Below are positions 21,969-30,609 of a stretch of DNA of 64,000 bases, in pieces. The DNA comes from Candidatus Peregrinibacteria bacterium. GTDB taxonomy: Bacteria > Patescibacteriota > Gracilibacteria > UBA1369 > LOWO2-01-FULL-3. Each line of letters starts with the position of its first letter. Within the stretch, counting starts at the first letter, position 1. Below the pieces are notes generated by a model. It was given only the letters and a program-made list of their open reading frames with translations. It did not search any database and was not told the DNA's origin. The DNA is taken from assembly GCA_030592015.1 (NCBI GenBank), contig JAUUZY010000001.1:62001-126000 (forward strand). Reading direction: 5' to 3'. The position numbers were made by a program, and so were the translations under genes.

Positions 21969-22315
21969 AAAGAACTTCTAGCACACACAACTCCAAGATA
22001 GATAACAACAACACTGACAGATAAAGTTATAAACAACCAAGCTTCATACGTTTTATCAACAATCATACCTGAACCAAATCCCAAAATACAAAAAATCGCA
22101 ACAGCCAAAGAAAGATTTACTGCCCAAATCTTCCCCTTCAGAACTTGAAAAGCAATAAACAATAGCCCGAATGCCATAAAAAGTTCATAAGGAAGCTCTC
22201 TTACATTAAAAACAACAAATGTATTTGCAATAATATAAATACCCAAGACAAAAAAGAGAACAGCAAGAACAAGTCCCTGCCATGGCCTCTTTGTTTTTGC
22301 TGGTTTGTTACTCAT
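21959..22315 (-). CDS. Four-TM membrane protein
   Basis: 118 aa hydrophobic ORF with Lys-rich N-terminus. Confidence 0.75.
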   Translation of the reverse strand: MSNKPAKTKRPWQGLVLAVLFFVLGIYIIANTFVVFNVRELPYELFMAFGLLFIAFQVLKGKIWAVNLSLAVAIFCILGFGSGMIVDKTYEAWLFITLSVSVVVIYLGVVCARSSFYA

Positions 22316-22324
22316 GGTTACATT

Positions 22325-22391
22325 GTAGCATAAGCTTATTTTGCTATAATCCTAGCGTATGAAACAACTCAGCAAAGAAAAAACAGGAGAA
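22325..22391 (+). pseudogene. Remnant of the promoter and first ~11 codons of an EamA transporter gene (copy of the 24876 locus)
   Basis: atgaaacaactcagcaaagaaaaaacaggagaa at 22359-22391 matches 24876-24908 at 32/33 positions; upstream ttgctata-type -10 region is also similar. Confidence 0.8.
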
Positions 22392-23072
22392 CTACTCCGT
22401 ACACCCTAAGTCTTCTAAACAAGATTGTCTCTCACCAGAAGGCAACATGTCACAAAGAGAACAATCAACCAAGGCATACATATCTGTAAATTCTATATTG
22501 TCAGGTACTTCAAGATAGTAATCATCAGGCTCCCAAGCAACACAATCAGTCATTGGCATACTGTAATCAAGATATTCAGGCATTCCATCATTAGATTCCT
22601 CAACACCAGTGCCTATAGCAACTTTAAACCCACTCATTGTGTTTCCCAAAAAACTATCACCCCACATATACATATATTCGCCATCACTCACGATATATAA
22701 ATCTCCTTGTCCTTGAATTGGCGGAGTCAGTACGTATTCAAGTCGCATTCTATTCCCAGCAATATAGGTGGTAGTCGTAAGCTCACTTTCCGCAACAGGA
22801 GAAGAAAAGTAACAAACAATATTAGCCTCCTCAACATCACCATGCATAAAATCAATCAAAACAGTATCAGCATAACTAATATTTTCATGAAGATCTTCCA
22901 TAGCACTTTCAGCATCAGTAACAGCATTTTCAAGAGGCTCTGGTCCACCACTACAAGCAGTAAACACAAGCGAAGAAATCAGTAGGAATAGAAAGGTGAT
23001 TTTTTTAGAATTCAATTGAAAAATGGTTAAAATTATTCTGGCTGGGGTCGTGAACGACGTCAGAACTCTCAT
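22392..23072 (-). CDS. Putative lipoprotein
   Basis: LLISSLVFTACSGG lipobox; stop codon abuts the EamA 5' remnant. True start likely internal to the ORF. Confidence 0.7.
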   Translation of the reverse strand: MRVLTSFTTPARIILTIFQLNSKKITFLFLLISSLVFTACSGGPEPLENAVTDAESAMEDLHENISYADTVLIDFMHGDVEEANIVCYFSSPVAESELTTTTYIAGNRMRLEYVLTPPIQGQGDLYIVSDGEYMYMWGDSFLGNTMSGFKVAIGTGVEESNDGMPEYLDYSMPMTDCVAWEPDDYYLEVPDNIEFTDMYALVDCSLCDMLPSGERQSCLEDLGCTE

Positions 23073-23226
23073 CGAGACCCATCATACAGAATTTAATGTC
23101 TTTGCGAAAACGGTTTTAAATGAAAAATATTCTGCAAACATGAGGGCACCTGAAACATTAAATATTTCAGTATAAAATAAATAAATAAAAACAAAAGCAA
23201 ACTGAGAAAACCTAGGTTATAAATTT

Positions 23227-24825
23227 TTATCCAACACTCTTTATATTTTCTCTGAGAGCATTTTTTTGTGTTCTGGCATTTTCCTCGTCAACACAACCCA
23301 ACTTAGCAAGTTCATCTACTGCATGATCAAAAAGTTTTATTAAATCTTCGCCCGGCCCTGTTGGATTAATGACCCCTCTATATAAATGATAACAACCACT
23401 TTCCACTAAATCGCCTGCCATATTTGAGATTGTACTATAAACCCATTCATAAGGAGAGCTTGAACTATTTATACCAACAAGAACAGAGTCAGGAGCCATC
23501 CTCATTATTTCTTTTATATGTTTTTTTACCAATAAAAACCCTCTACTAACAAACTTTACTTCTACCTCACCAAGTATTTCAAGAACTTTGCTGATTTCTT
23601 TTGGTGGAAACACTTTCTTTCTTTTAAAAGTGTTGAAATCTTCTAAAAATAAATTTATATCAAACATCTTAGATTCACCTATATACCCACTTTTTTCACA
23701 ATGCAATAATTCATCGAGTAGAAATAATACTCTACCGCCATGGGTTTGCTGAATTGCTATTCGTATCCTTTTTGAACAATAAACGGCATAAGTGTCTATA
23801 TAGAATTGTTCAAAGGCTTTGAAGTATTCCAATTGAAGAATAAATTTGTATAGAGTTTTATAGATACATACATTCTTAAGTGATCCCTGTATTGTTCTTT
23901 TTGTTGATGAACTTAATCTTTCACATGATCTAATTAATTTCATAAGAACGTCATGTTCTAAGTAATCTTCTTCCATCTCATCCTCTTCTTCACCGAAACC
24001 ATTTAACCAATATTTCTCTTCCCATTCTTCATGTTTTAATTCATCATCTTCATCATCTTCATCTTCATCTTCTTCGTCTTCATCGTCTTCGTCAAATACA
24101 TCGCCTTCAACCCAATCTTCGCTACCACCTTCGACCTCCACATAACTGTATTTTAAACTATTCAAAGCTTCAGAAACCCCATCCAGCGATGAAAGATATA
24201 TGTTATACACATCTCCATAGACTTTATCTAATGAAATCCCATCATATCCACTTAGTATATACTTTGGAAAAAATTCAGAAAGAATCCATTGTGCAATTTC
24301 CTCTTCCTGTTTAGTAAGCGAATTGTTTATTTTATTAATCATCTCCTCGGTATATAGCATGGTTTGCTTAAAGGTTGGCAAAAGAGTTTCATCTTGCAAT
24401 TCCATCCACCTCTTCATTAATTGTCCAGTGGTCATTTTTAGCTCAATCTTATTTCCTTCACTATCCAAATATTCACCAAACTCTCTCTCTTCTTCAATTT
24501 GTTGTACAATAATCTTTTTATACTCCTTGCTACCAACTCTTACATTATATGTACTTGCTATTTTTTCTTGAATTGCATTTACAGCTGATTTTATACCTCT
24601 ATCCTTTTGCTCAGTTAGTATGACTGATTCTTTTTGCCATTCAGCTATAAAACGTGCCTTATCTTGTCCATTTGATTCAAATAAGAATTTAAATAAAACA
24701 TTGAAACCCTTTACCCACTCGTAATGATCGAGCAGTTTTTCAACTTCATCTAGTCTTGCTTTTTTCTTGTTTCTAAAGAATTTCATGAACTTAAAATTTT
24801 TTATTGATAGGTTAAAAATCCACAC
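23227..24825 (-). CDS. Hypothetical protein with long acidic (Asp/Glu) linker
   Basis: 532 aa ORF containing VFDEDDEDEEDEDEDDEDDELKHEEWEEKYW; no recognised family. Confidence 0.75.
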   Translation of the reverse strand: MWIFNLSIKNFKFMKFFRNKKKARLDEVEKLLDHYEWVKGFNVLFKFLFESNGQDKARFIAEWQKESVILTEQKDRGIKSAVNAIQEKIASTYNVRVGSKEYKKIIVQQIEEEREFGEYLDSEGNKIELKMTTGQLMKRWMELQDETLLPTFKQTMLYTEEMINKINNSLTKQEEEIAQWILSEFFPKYILSGYDGISLDKVYGDVYNIYLSSLDGVSEALNSLKYSYVEVEGGSEDWVEGDVFDEDDEDEEDEDEDDEDDELKHEEWEEKYWLNGFGEEEDEMEEDYLEHDVLMKLIRSCERLSSSTKRTIQGSLKNVCIYKTLYKFILQLEYFKAFEQFYIDTYAVYCSKRIRIAIQQTHGGRVLFLLDELLHCEKSGYIGESKMFDINLFLEDFNTFKRKKVFPPKEISKVLEILGEVEVKFVSRGFLLVKKHIKEIMRMAPDSVLVGINSSSSPYEWVYSTISNMAGDLVESGCYHLYRGVINPTGPGEDLIKLFDHAVDELAKLGCVDEENARTQKNALRENIKSVG

Positions 24826-24875
24826 CTAGTATAGCATATTCAGCCTTTGCTATACTCCCAATTGTAATTACACAA

Positions 24876-25781
24876 ATGAAACAAATCAGCAAAGAAAAAA
24901 CAGGAGAATTAATGGTTTTGGGCGAAACTTTGATGTACTCACTTTTTCCCATAATAGTGGCTCACACAACCAAAATAATGCCACCAATCCTCTTTGCAGG
25001 ATTGAGCACTTTAATGGCTTCCATAACCCTATTTTTTTACATTCTATATAAAAAAGATCTAAAAAGTCTAAAGGACAAAGATACAATCAAATACACCCTC
25101 GGAATTACTTTGTTCATAATAATAATCCCATCAATACTAATATTTACCGGAAGCAGTAAAACCTCAGGGATCAACACAACAATTCTCCTACAAAGCGAAA
25201 TCCTATTCACATTCATAATATTTGGGCTATTCACAGCCGAAAAAATTACACTAAAAAAACTTATCGGAGCACTTATAGTAATGACCGGAACATTATTCAT
25301 CATCTACAACGGAAGCCTCGAAATAAACACAGGTGACTTGCTAATAATTGCAGGAACATTCTTCTACCCAATAGGACATATTTTCGCAAAGAAAGCACTG
25401 AAGATAAGTTCAACATCAACAATTCTATTCATAAGAAGCTTCCTCGGAGGAATTGTACTAATCTGCATAAGTTTGCTTTTCGAAAATCAAGACAGCAGCT
25501 TAACCAAGATCGCAATCTACTGGCCCTTAATTCTATTCAACGGAATCTTCATCTACCACCTATCAAAAGTTCTCTGGTATGAAGGAATAAAAAGACTAGA
25601 CATCAGCAAAGCCATCCCAATAGGCGTAGGAGGATATCCCGCATTCAGCCTCCTATTCGCAATAGTCTTCCTAAAAGAAATCCCAACAATCTACCAACTA
25701 ATAGGATTAGGAACAATCGTGATCGGAATATTTATTCTGATACGGAAAAGTAAGGTAGTAGAGCCTGTGGGAGTGGAGTGA
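24876..25781 (+). CDS. DMT superfamily (EamA) transporter
   Basis: About ten TM helices; AEKITLKKLIGALIVMTGTLFII and ALLFAIVFLKEIPTIYQLIGLGTIVIGIFILI-like EamA ends. Confidence 0.9.
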   Translation: MKQISKEKTGELMVLGETLMYSLFPIIVAHTTKIMPPILFAGLSTLMASITLFFYILYKKDLKSLKDKDTIKYTLGITLFIIIIPSILIFTGSSKTSGINTTILLQSEILFTFIIFGLFTAEKITLKKLIGALIVMTGTLFIIYNGSLEINTGDLLIIAGTFFYPIGHIFAKKALKISSTSTILFIRSFLGGIVLICISLLFENQDSSLTKIAIYWPLILFNGIFIYHLSKVLWYEGIKRLDISKAIPIGVGGYPAFSLLFAIVFLKEIPTIYQLIGLGTIVIGIFILIRKSKVVEPVGVE

Positions 25782-25800
25782 TAGGAATAGATACTTGAAA

Positions 25801-26856
25801 TTAAAGTTTTTTTATCTCTTCCATTAAAGCTAATCTAACAACACGCTTCAAAAAATGCCAAGTAGGCATCAGTAAAAAATATACATTTTTAAACTTATCC
25901 ACATCTTTCGGTGTAACAAGAGAAATAACTTCATGAATATCAATATCATCCCCCTCTTGGTATCCACCTGGTCTAAAACTCTTCATATGAGCAGACGCAA
26001 CAGACTGACCCAAATAAGCAGTTCCATCATCCTTTTCCAAGTCAACAAATACTTTACCAATAGAAGGAAACGGAAACCCTTGATGAACAAACTTACTTCT
26101 ATATTGATAGGCGCTATAAAAACACGCAAAAACAAAACGATCATGCTTATCAAATCGCGCCATAGTAGAAAAGCACTTCCATTTTTTGACTTTCGCTAAT
26201 TTCAAACAATCACTAAATAAATTCTCTGCAATTACTATTCGGGACCTATAGGACCCAATTTTACGTATTTTTTCATATATTTCTCTATTCCAATCATTCG
26301 ACAAATTAGCAACATTCATTGCAAAATCATATCCACTCCAACCATTGCTAATAGAATCTAATATTCTCATCAATGCAAGATAACTATCGTTATAAAAATT
26401 TGGATAAAGCAATCTAGCACTATTATAAGCATCAAAAAGATGAGTAAGCTTTATAGCATTCAATTCTTTAGAATTATCGCCAGATTGGTAATAGTCATTA
26501 ATTTTAGTATAAATTTGCTCTAACAATTCATCATCGAAATCTTCCTGTAGAATCTCCTTAGTAGACTGTGGAGACCGAATTAATTTTGTACCAAAATAAA
26601 AACCATCACCATGAGTAAGTTGTTTTTCCCTCTGTATACCTATATCTAAAACAAAACCAAGAAGCGAATCAATCCTTGCAAATTTTATATCTACATCAAC
26701 ATCCCAAGCAATCAAATCAAAACTAGCATCAACAACCAAAGATAATTTGCCATCATCACTTCGAAATATCTTAACTAACCCACATTTCTCATTCAGATCA
26801 ATTTTTTTAGAGCCTAAATTAAATTCCGTAAGCTCAAATGAATTAAATTTTTGCAT
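25801..26856 (-). CDS. Uncharacterised protein with HEPN-like C-terminal motif
   Basis: FACFYSAYQYRSKFVHQGFPFP resembles the Apea-like HEPN R-x4-H signature. Confidence 0.6.
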   Translation of the reverse strand: MQKFNSFELTEFNLGSKKIDLNEKCGLVKIFRSDDGKLSLVVDASFDLIAWDVDVDIKFARIDSLLGFVLDIGIQREKQLTHGDGFYFGTKLIRSPQSTKEILQEDFDDELLEQIYTKINDYYQSGDNSKELNAIKLTHLFDAYNSARLLYPNFYNDSYLALMRILDSISNGWSGYDFAMNVANLSNDWNREIYEKIRKIGSYRSRIVIAENLFSDCLKLAKVKKWKCFSTMARFDKHDRFVFACFYSAYQYRSKFVHQGFPFPSIGKVFVDLEKDDGTAYLGQSVASAHMKSFRPGGYQEGDDIDIHEVISLVTPKDVDKFKNVYFLLMPTWHFLKRVVRLALMEEIKKL

Positions 26857-26874
26857 ATCAATTATTTGTTTCCA

Positions 26875-27609
26875 CTACTCAGGTCTAGTACCCTCTCGAG
26901 GTTTAATAAAAAACTGAAAACGCTTCAATGCATTTTCATCCTCTTTATATTCGTCAGTTTCACCAATATCAATTCCAGCTTTTAGTAAAAATCCAGTCCT
27001 CAAAAAGCAAACAAGAATTTCTTCAATTGCTTTCCAGCAATTCTCAAAAAATAGTCGTGCCGAATCCAAATTTAAGTAAGATTCAATATCTGTTTTTGGA
27101 ATTTCCTTATGCTCCAAATATTTATTTCTAATCATGCTTAAGGTATTTTGCCAACTTTTTCTTTCATCTCTAAACATATCAATTACTTCCATTCCACGCC
27201 CCGCTAAATCAGTTTTACAAATAAAAACTTTGGCGCCTTCCTCAAATTTTTTCTCATTTTGAAAAAGAAACCCAATATCAAACCCCATATTTTTTACAGC
27301 TATTTGCATACCATTCTTGTAAGCCACCCAAAGATACTTAAATAAGTCAAAATAATTCTTTTCCAAATCTACAATTACTTTCTCAACCTCACCAGACTCC
27401 ATTTTTCGAATCTCCCTTAAAGATAAAAAAGCTGGCATCAAGCCTTCAGTCAAAATTTCCATAATAGAATCTCTAACTTTTGCTTTTATATCATCACCAA
27501 AAGTTGTACCTTCCAAAAGATCAAACAAGCTCCATAGCCTACTAAGAAACGGCTCACTAATCCCAATATCTGAGTACTTCTGTATTTTTAGCATACTTTT
27601 ACTCTTCAT
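26875..27609 (-). CDS. Uncharacterised protein with HEPN-like R-x5-H motif
   Basis: LSMIRNKYLEHKEIP followed by helices; next to a second HEPN-like ORF. Confidence 0.6.
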   Translation of the reverse strand: MKSKSMLKIQKYSDIGISEPFLSRLWSLFDLLEGTTFGDDIKAKVRDSIMEILTEGLMPAFLSLREIRKMESGEVEKVIVDLEKNYFDLFKYLWVAYKNGMQIAVKNMGFDIGFLFQNEKKFEEGAKVFICKTDLAGRGMEVIDMFRDERKSWQNTLSMIRNKYLEHKEIPKTDIESYLNLDSARLFFENCWKAIEEILVCFLRTGFLLKAGIDIGETDEYKEDENALKRFQFFIKPREGTRPE

Positions 27610-28219
27610 TTAAAGTCTTTACGTCACAATTGCTATTATCATCCTCATCAATAGTTGAGCTCCCACTATAGTCCTTTTCTACTGTGTCACATTGCGAGAA
27701 TGAATTGTCATCATCTTCTAGTTCCTGATATGAGTTCATATTTGAATGGATTACAAAAATAAATAACAATGTTATTGAAATCATAAAGACAACAAGCCCT
27801 ATTTTACACAACTTTGACTTACGTCGAAGCCTATCAGCATTTGTCTCATATGCCTCTTTATATGCATCAATTAAAATGCCTATTGTTGTTTCCTTAGCCT
27901 CCAAAAATTTATCCTTTTCATATGACGCCTTAATTTTACCAGGATCTTTATAGGTAACAGGGTAAAAAGCAGCAATCAAAACAAGTACAGCAACTAATCC
28001 AGAAATTAATGCTAAAAGAAATAATACACTTGAAAGTAAGTATGGCCTTTCTATAGCTAGCATGATAATACCAACAAAATACAAAGCAAAAAAACCAAGT
28101 ATCATACCCATTTTGGCATCGAACGAACTATTATCAACCGACTGACGATCAAACTTCCTATATAAATCTTTGAGTAGAATTTTCTGACTCACATATTTTG
28201 TTCTCTTATCTTCATCCAT
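27599..28219 (-). CDS. Membrane protein (about three TM helices), upstream member of the HEPN-like cluster
   Basis: Hydrophobic segments MGMILGFFALYFVGIIMLAI, VLFLLALISGLVAVLVLIAAFY, IGLVVFMISITLLFIFVI; overlaps the next ORF by about 11 bp. Confidence 0.75.
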   Translation of the reverse strand: MDEDKRTKYVSQKILLKDLYRKFDRQSVDNSSFDAKMGMILGFFALYFVGIIMLAIERPYLLSSVLFLLALISGLVAVLVLIAAFYPVTYKDPGKIKASYEKDKFLEAKETTIGILIDAYKEAYETNADRLRRKSKLCKIGLVVFMISITLLFIFVIHSNMNSYQELEDDDNSFSQCDTVEKDYSGSSTIDEDDNSNCDVKTLNEE

Positions 28220-28329
28220 ATTTTTATAAATTAGTTAGTTAGGACCAATGTTTTTACACTTTCGTTAACCCCACCATCACCAAAAGCCCGTAAAGCTGAG
28301 CTAGAAGCCAAGAAATCAGTATTTACTTT

Positions 28330-28397
28330 AGTATGGTTATACTTCCGCCGCCCACCCTACTACCAACATCTGATGACAGCGGAAGTATAACCATACT
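28330..28397. repeat. Perfect 19-bp inverted repeat with 30-nt spacer
   Basis: AGTATGGTTATACTTCCGC (28330-28348) and GCGGAAGTATAACCATACT (28379-28397) are exact reverse complements. Confidence 0.95.
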
Positions 28398-28767
28398 GAA
28401 AGAGTTTGTCAATAACCATAGTAAAGAGGTCACTCCCAAGAGTAATTTTGACATACCTGATTTGAGTGACTTGCTTGAAATCATAAGAATTCTTATTAAA
28501 CAAATTATATCAAGAAACCGCAAAGGGATCAAGAAAACAAGACGTTTAGCCCTTGATTTTATTGCTAAAAAAACTATATTTTCAACAAAGCTCCAGAGCC
28601 ACTTTCAAGGAAAAAAAAAGATACCCCCATAATACCCAAAAACTTTGCGAGAATCTGCCATTCGCCAGGCGTAGTATTTTTTCTGCGGGTCTCGGGGGCC
28701 CCGCAGGCAAAAAAATGCGAGCCAAGGCGAAGGCTGTTCGAGCAAAATCCGATATTTTGGAAGCGTA

Positions 28768-28796
28768 GAAACCTTTCTTAAAGGTTTCTATTTTTC
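28768..28796 (+). terminator. Hairpin with T-rich tail
   Basis: GAAACCTTT-CTT-AAAGGTTTC (28768-28788) followed by TATTTTTC. Confidence 0.6.
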
Positions 28797-28870
28797 TGGC
28801 TGGGGTGGAGGGACTCGAACCCCCGGTGACGGGACCAGAACCCGTTGCCTTACCACTTGGCCACACCCCA
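28797..28870 (-). tRNA. tRNA-Gln (anticodon CTG), CCA encoded
   Basis: Minus strand TGGGGTGTGGCCAAGTGGTAAGGCAACGGGTTCTGGTCCCGTCACCGGGGGTTCGAGTCCCTCCACCCCAGCCA folds as a cloverleaf; anticodon loop TTCTGGT. Confidence 0.97.
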
Positions 28871-28889
28871 TCAATTTTCGAACACTACC

Positions 28890-29501
28890 CTAATACAAAT
28901 CCTCAATCTCAGCAAGAATAATTTTCTCCACTTCCCTTACACAAGTATCAATCTCGCCCCAGACATTCTCTACCTGATAATTACACGAATCCGCTTGCGC
29001 TATCTCTTTTTTCGCACTTTTCATTCTTCGCTCAACTTCCTCCTCAGGCAACTCCCCTCTCCTCAAGATCCTCCCTCTCAAATCATCCTCATCACTAACC
29101 TTCATAAAAATCGAAACCAAATTCTCTTTCGGAATAATTTTCTCTATCGAATGAAAGCCCTGTATATCAATTTCTCTCATAACAACTGCACCCCCTTTAA
29201 GCGCATCAATTATCTCTTTTTTTGAAGTTCCATAATAATCACTTGCATGAACTGTCGCATATTCTAATAGTTCACCCTCAGCTATCATGCGCTCAAACTC
29301 CTCACGACTCACAAAATGATAAACCTCACCCTCCTTCTCCCCTTCCCTAGTATCCCTAGTCGTATAAGAAACAGGATAAAGAAACCCTGGATAATGGCTC
29401 TTTAAAGCCTCAATCACAGTCCCCTTTCCAGACCCGGAAGGGCCTACTATCAAAAACAACTTTCCTGTGAACTCTGATTGTAGATTGGCCTCTTCTGTCA
29501 T
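28890..29501 (-). CDS. gmk: Guanylate kinase
   Basis: LFLIVGPSGSGKGTVIEAL, YPVSYTTRDTREGEKEGEVYHFVSREEFE, EYATVHASDYYGT. Confidence 0.96.
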   Translation of the reverse strand: MTEEANLQSEFTGKLFLIVGPSGSGKGTVIEALKSHYPGFLYPVSYTTRDTREGEKEGEVYHFVSREEFERMIAEGELLEYATVHASDYYGTSKKEIIDALKGGAVVMREIDIQGFHSIEKIIPKENLVSIFMKVSDEDDLRGRILRRGELPEEEVERRMKSAKKEIAQADSCNYQVENVWGEIDTCVREVEKIILAEIEDLY

Positions 29502-29580
29502 ACTTGCTTAATTACTTAAAATATTGTATAATATATAGAAGGCAGTTTTTCAAAAGAAGTATACAAAAACGAGTTAACAA

Positions 29581-29609
29581 TTGAAAGTCTAATGAAGATC
29601 TGCTATAAT
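29581..29609 (+). promoter_or_regulatory. Near-consensus sigma-70 promoter driving the candidate ncRNA
   Basis: TTGAAA (29581-29586), 17-bp spacer, TATAAT (29604-29609). Confidence 0.8.
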
Positions 29610-29616
29610 ACTCTAA

Positions 29617-30134
29617 TTTGATCCTTAAAAATTAGCCTCCCAAAAACGAAAAGTGGGGACTGAGAGAATAGAAGACTTCAAACAATTTCTTCCAATTCTA
29701 GTCCCTCACTCCCTACTTTTCGATGGTAGACCCAACTCCTACCACCGTTAAGTTCCCTCATCACCTAATATAACTGGTGACCGATGGGATAAAACAAAAA
29801 TAAAATCGACAAAAAAAACTGTCTCTCCCCTCAAAAGGAGGACAACCAAAAACAAAAATAAAAATGAACGGCTGGTGATATCCCGTTCTAAAATAAAACA
29901 CCAAAGAACGGTAGGGAGGCCGATTACCCCTTTAATGGTAATCAACACTCGTAAGAGAGATAAATAGTTGGCATCTCTTACACCCACCGCTCTTTAAAAG
30001 GATTGTATCTCGGCGAATTCGTTCGCCGCTAGACACCTTACTGAGCAATACGTTGGGGCATCTAGTCCACCTCTGACAGTCGTTTCTTAGAAAACATGTC
30101 ATGTGTCCCTGACCAGGTGCCCCTTATTTTATTT
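29617..30134 (+). ncRNA. Candidate structured non-coding RNA, class not identified
   Basis: No convincing ORF; upstream promoter; series of hairpins (29647-29722; GTAAGAGA/TCTCTTAC; GATTACC/GGTAATC; GGCGAA-TTCG-TTCGCC); A-rich linkers; final GGGGCA/TGCCCC pairing then TTATTTTATTT. Confidence 0.65.
30055..30134 (+). terminator. 3' stem and T-rich tract ending the candidate ncRNA, convergent with ssb
   Basis: GGGGCA (30055-30060) pairs with TGCCCC (30118-30123), followed by TTATTTTATTT. Confidence 0.55.
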
Positions 30135-30609
30135 AGAATGGCAAATCGTCGATCTTCACATCATCACCTTTAGCAACAGCTTCTCCTTTAGTAGCCGGAG
30201 CTTCACTTGAAGCATCCAAACCAGCCGGCGCTCTACTCACATCTGCACCAGGAGCTCCTCCCATAGGAGCATCTCCTTTTTTGTCGAGCATAATCATATT
30301 ATCAGCAACAATTTCAGTTCTATATCTCTTCACTCCATCTTCACCTTCCCAATCACGAGTTTGAAGCCTTCCTTCAATATAAATCTTGCTTCCCTTTTTC
30401 AAATACTGCCCGCAAATTTCAGCCAATTTTCTCCATGCAACAATATTGTGGAATTCAGCTTTGTTTTGCTTCGCTCCACTCTGATCAGTCCAAGTAAGGT
30501 TTGTAGCTATTCCAAAACTAGTAACTACTTGCCCTCCAGGAATCTGTTTCATTTCCGGATCACGAGTCAAATTACCAATAAGTTGAACTTTGTTTAGTGA
30601 CATTGCCAT
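30133..30609 (-). CDS. ssb: Single-stranded DNA-binding protein
   Basis: MSLNKVQLIGNLTRDPEMKQIPGGQVVTSFGIATN; YIEGRLQTRDWEGEDGVKRYRTEIVADNMIML; acidic DDLPF tail. Confidence 0.97.
   Translation of the reverse strand: MAMSLNKVQLIGNLTRDPEMKQIPGGQVVTSFGIATNLTWTDQSGAKQNKAEFHNIVAWRKLAEICGQYLKKGSKIYIEGRLQTRDWEGEDGVKRYRTEIVADNMIMLDKKGDAPMGGAPGADVSRAPAGLDASSEAPATKGEAVAKGDDVKIDDLPF

Noticed and set aside
24040-24110. Apparent tandem repeat cttcatcttc... on the + strand
   Set aside because: It is simply the codons of the Asp/Glu-rich linker of the minus-strand ORF 23227-24825.
28553-28866. ORFs 28553-28768 (+) and 28582-28866 (-)
   Set aside because: One runs into the tRNA-Gln flank and the other reads through tRNA-Gln itself; neither resembles a real protein.
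29617-30134. Identification of the ncRNA as tmRNA, RNase P RNA, SRP RNA or 6S RNA
   Set aside because: No tRNA-like domain with a T-arm and CCA, no GAGGAAAGTCC/ACAGNAA RNase P signatures, and length and layout do not fit SRP or 6S. A minus-strand GGTCAGG match lacks the SRP GGAAGGAAGCAGCC element.
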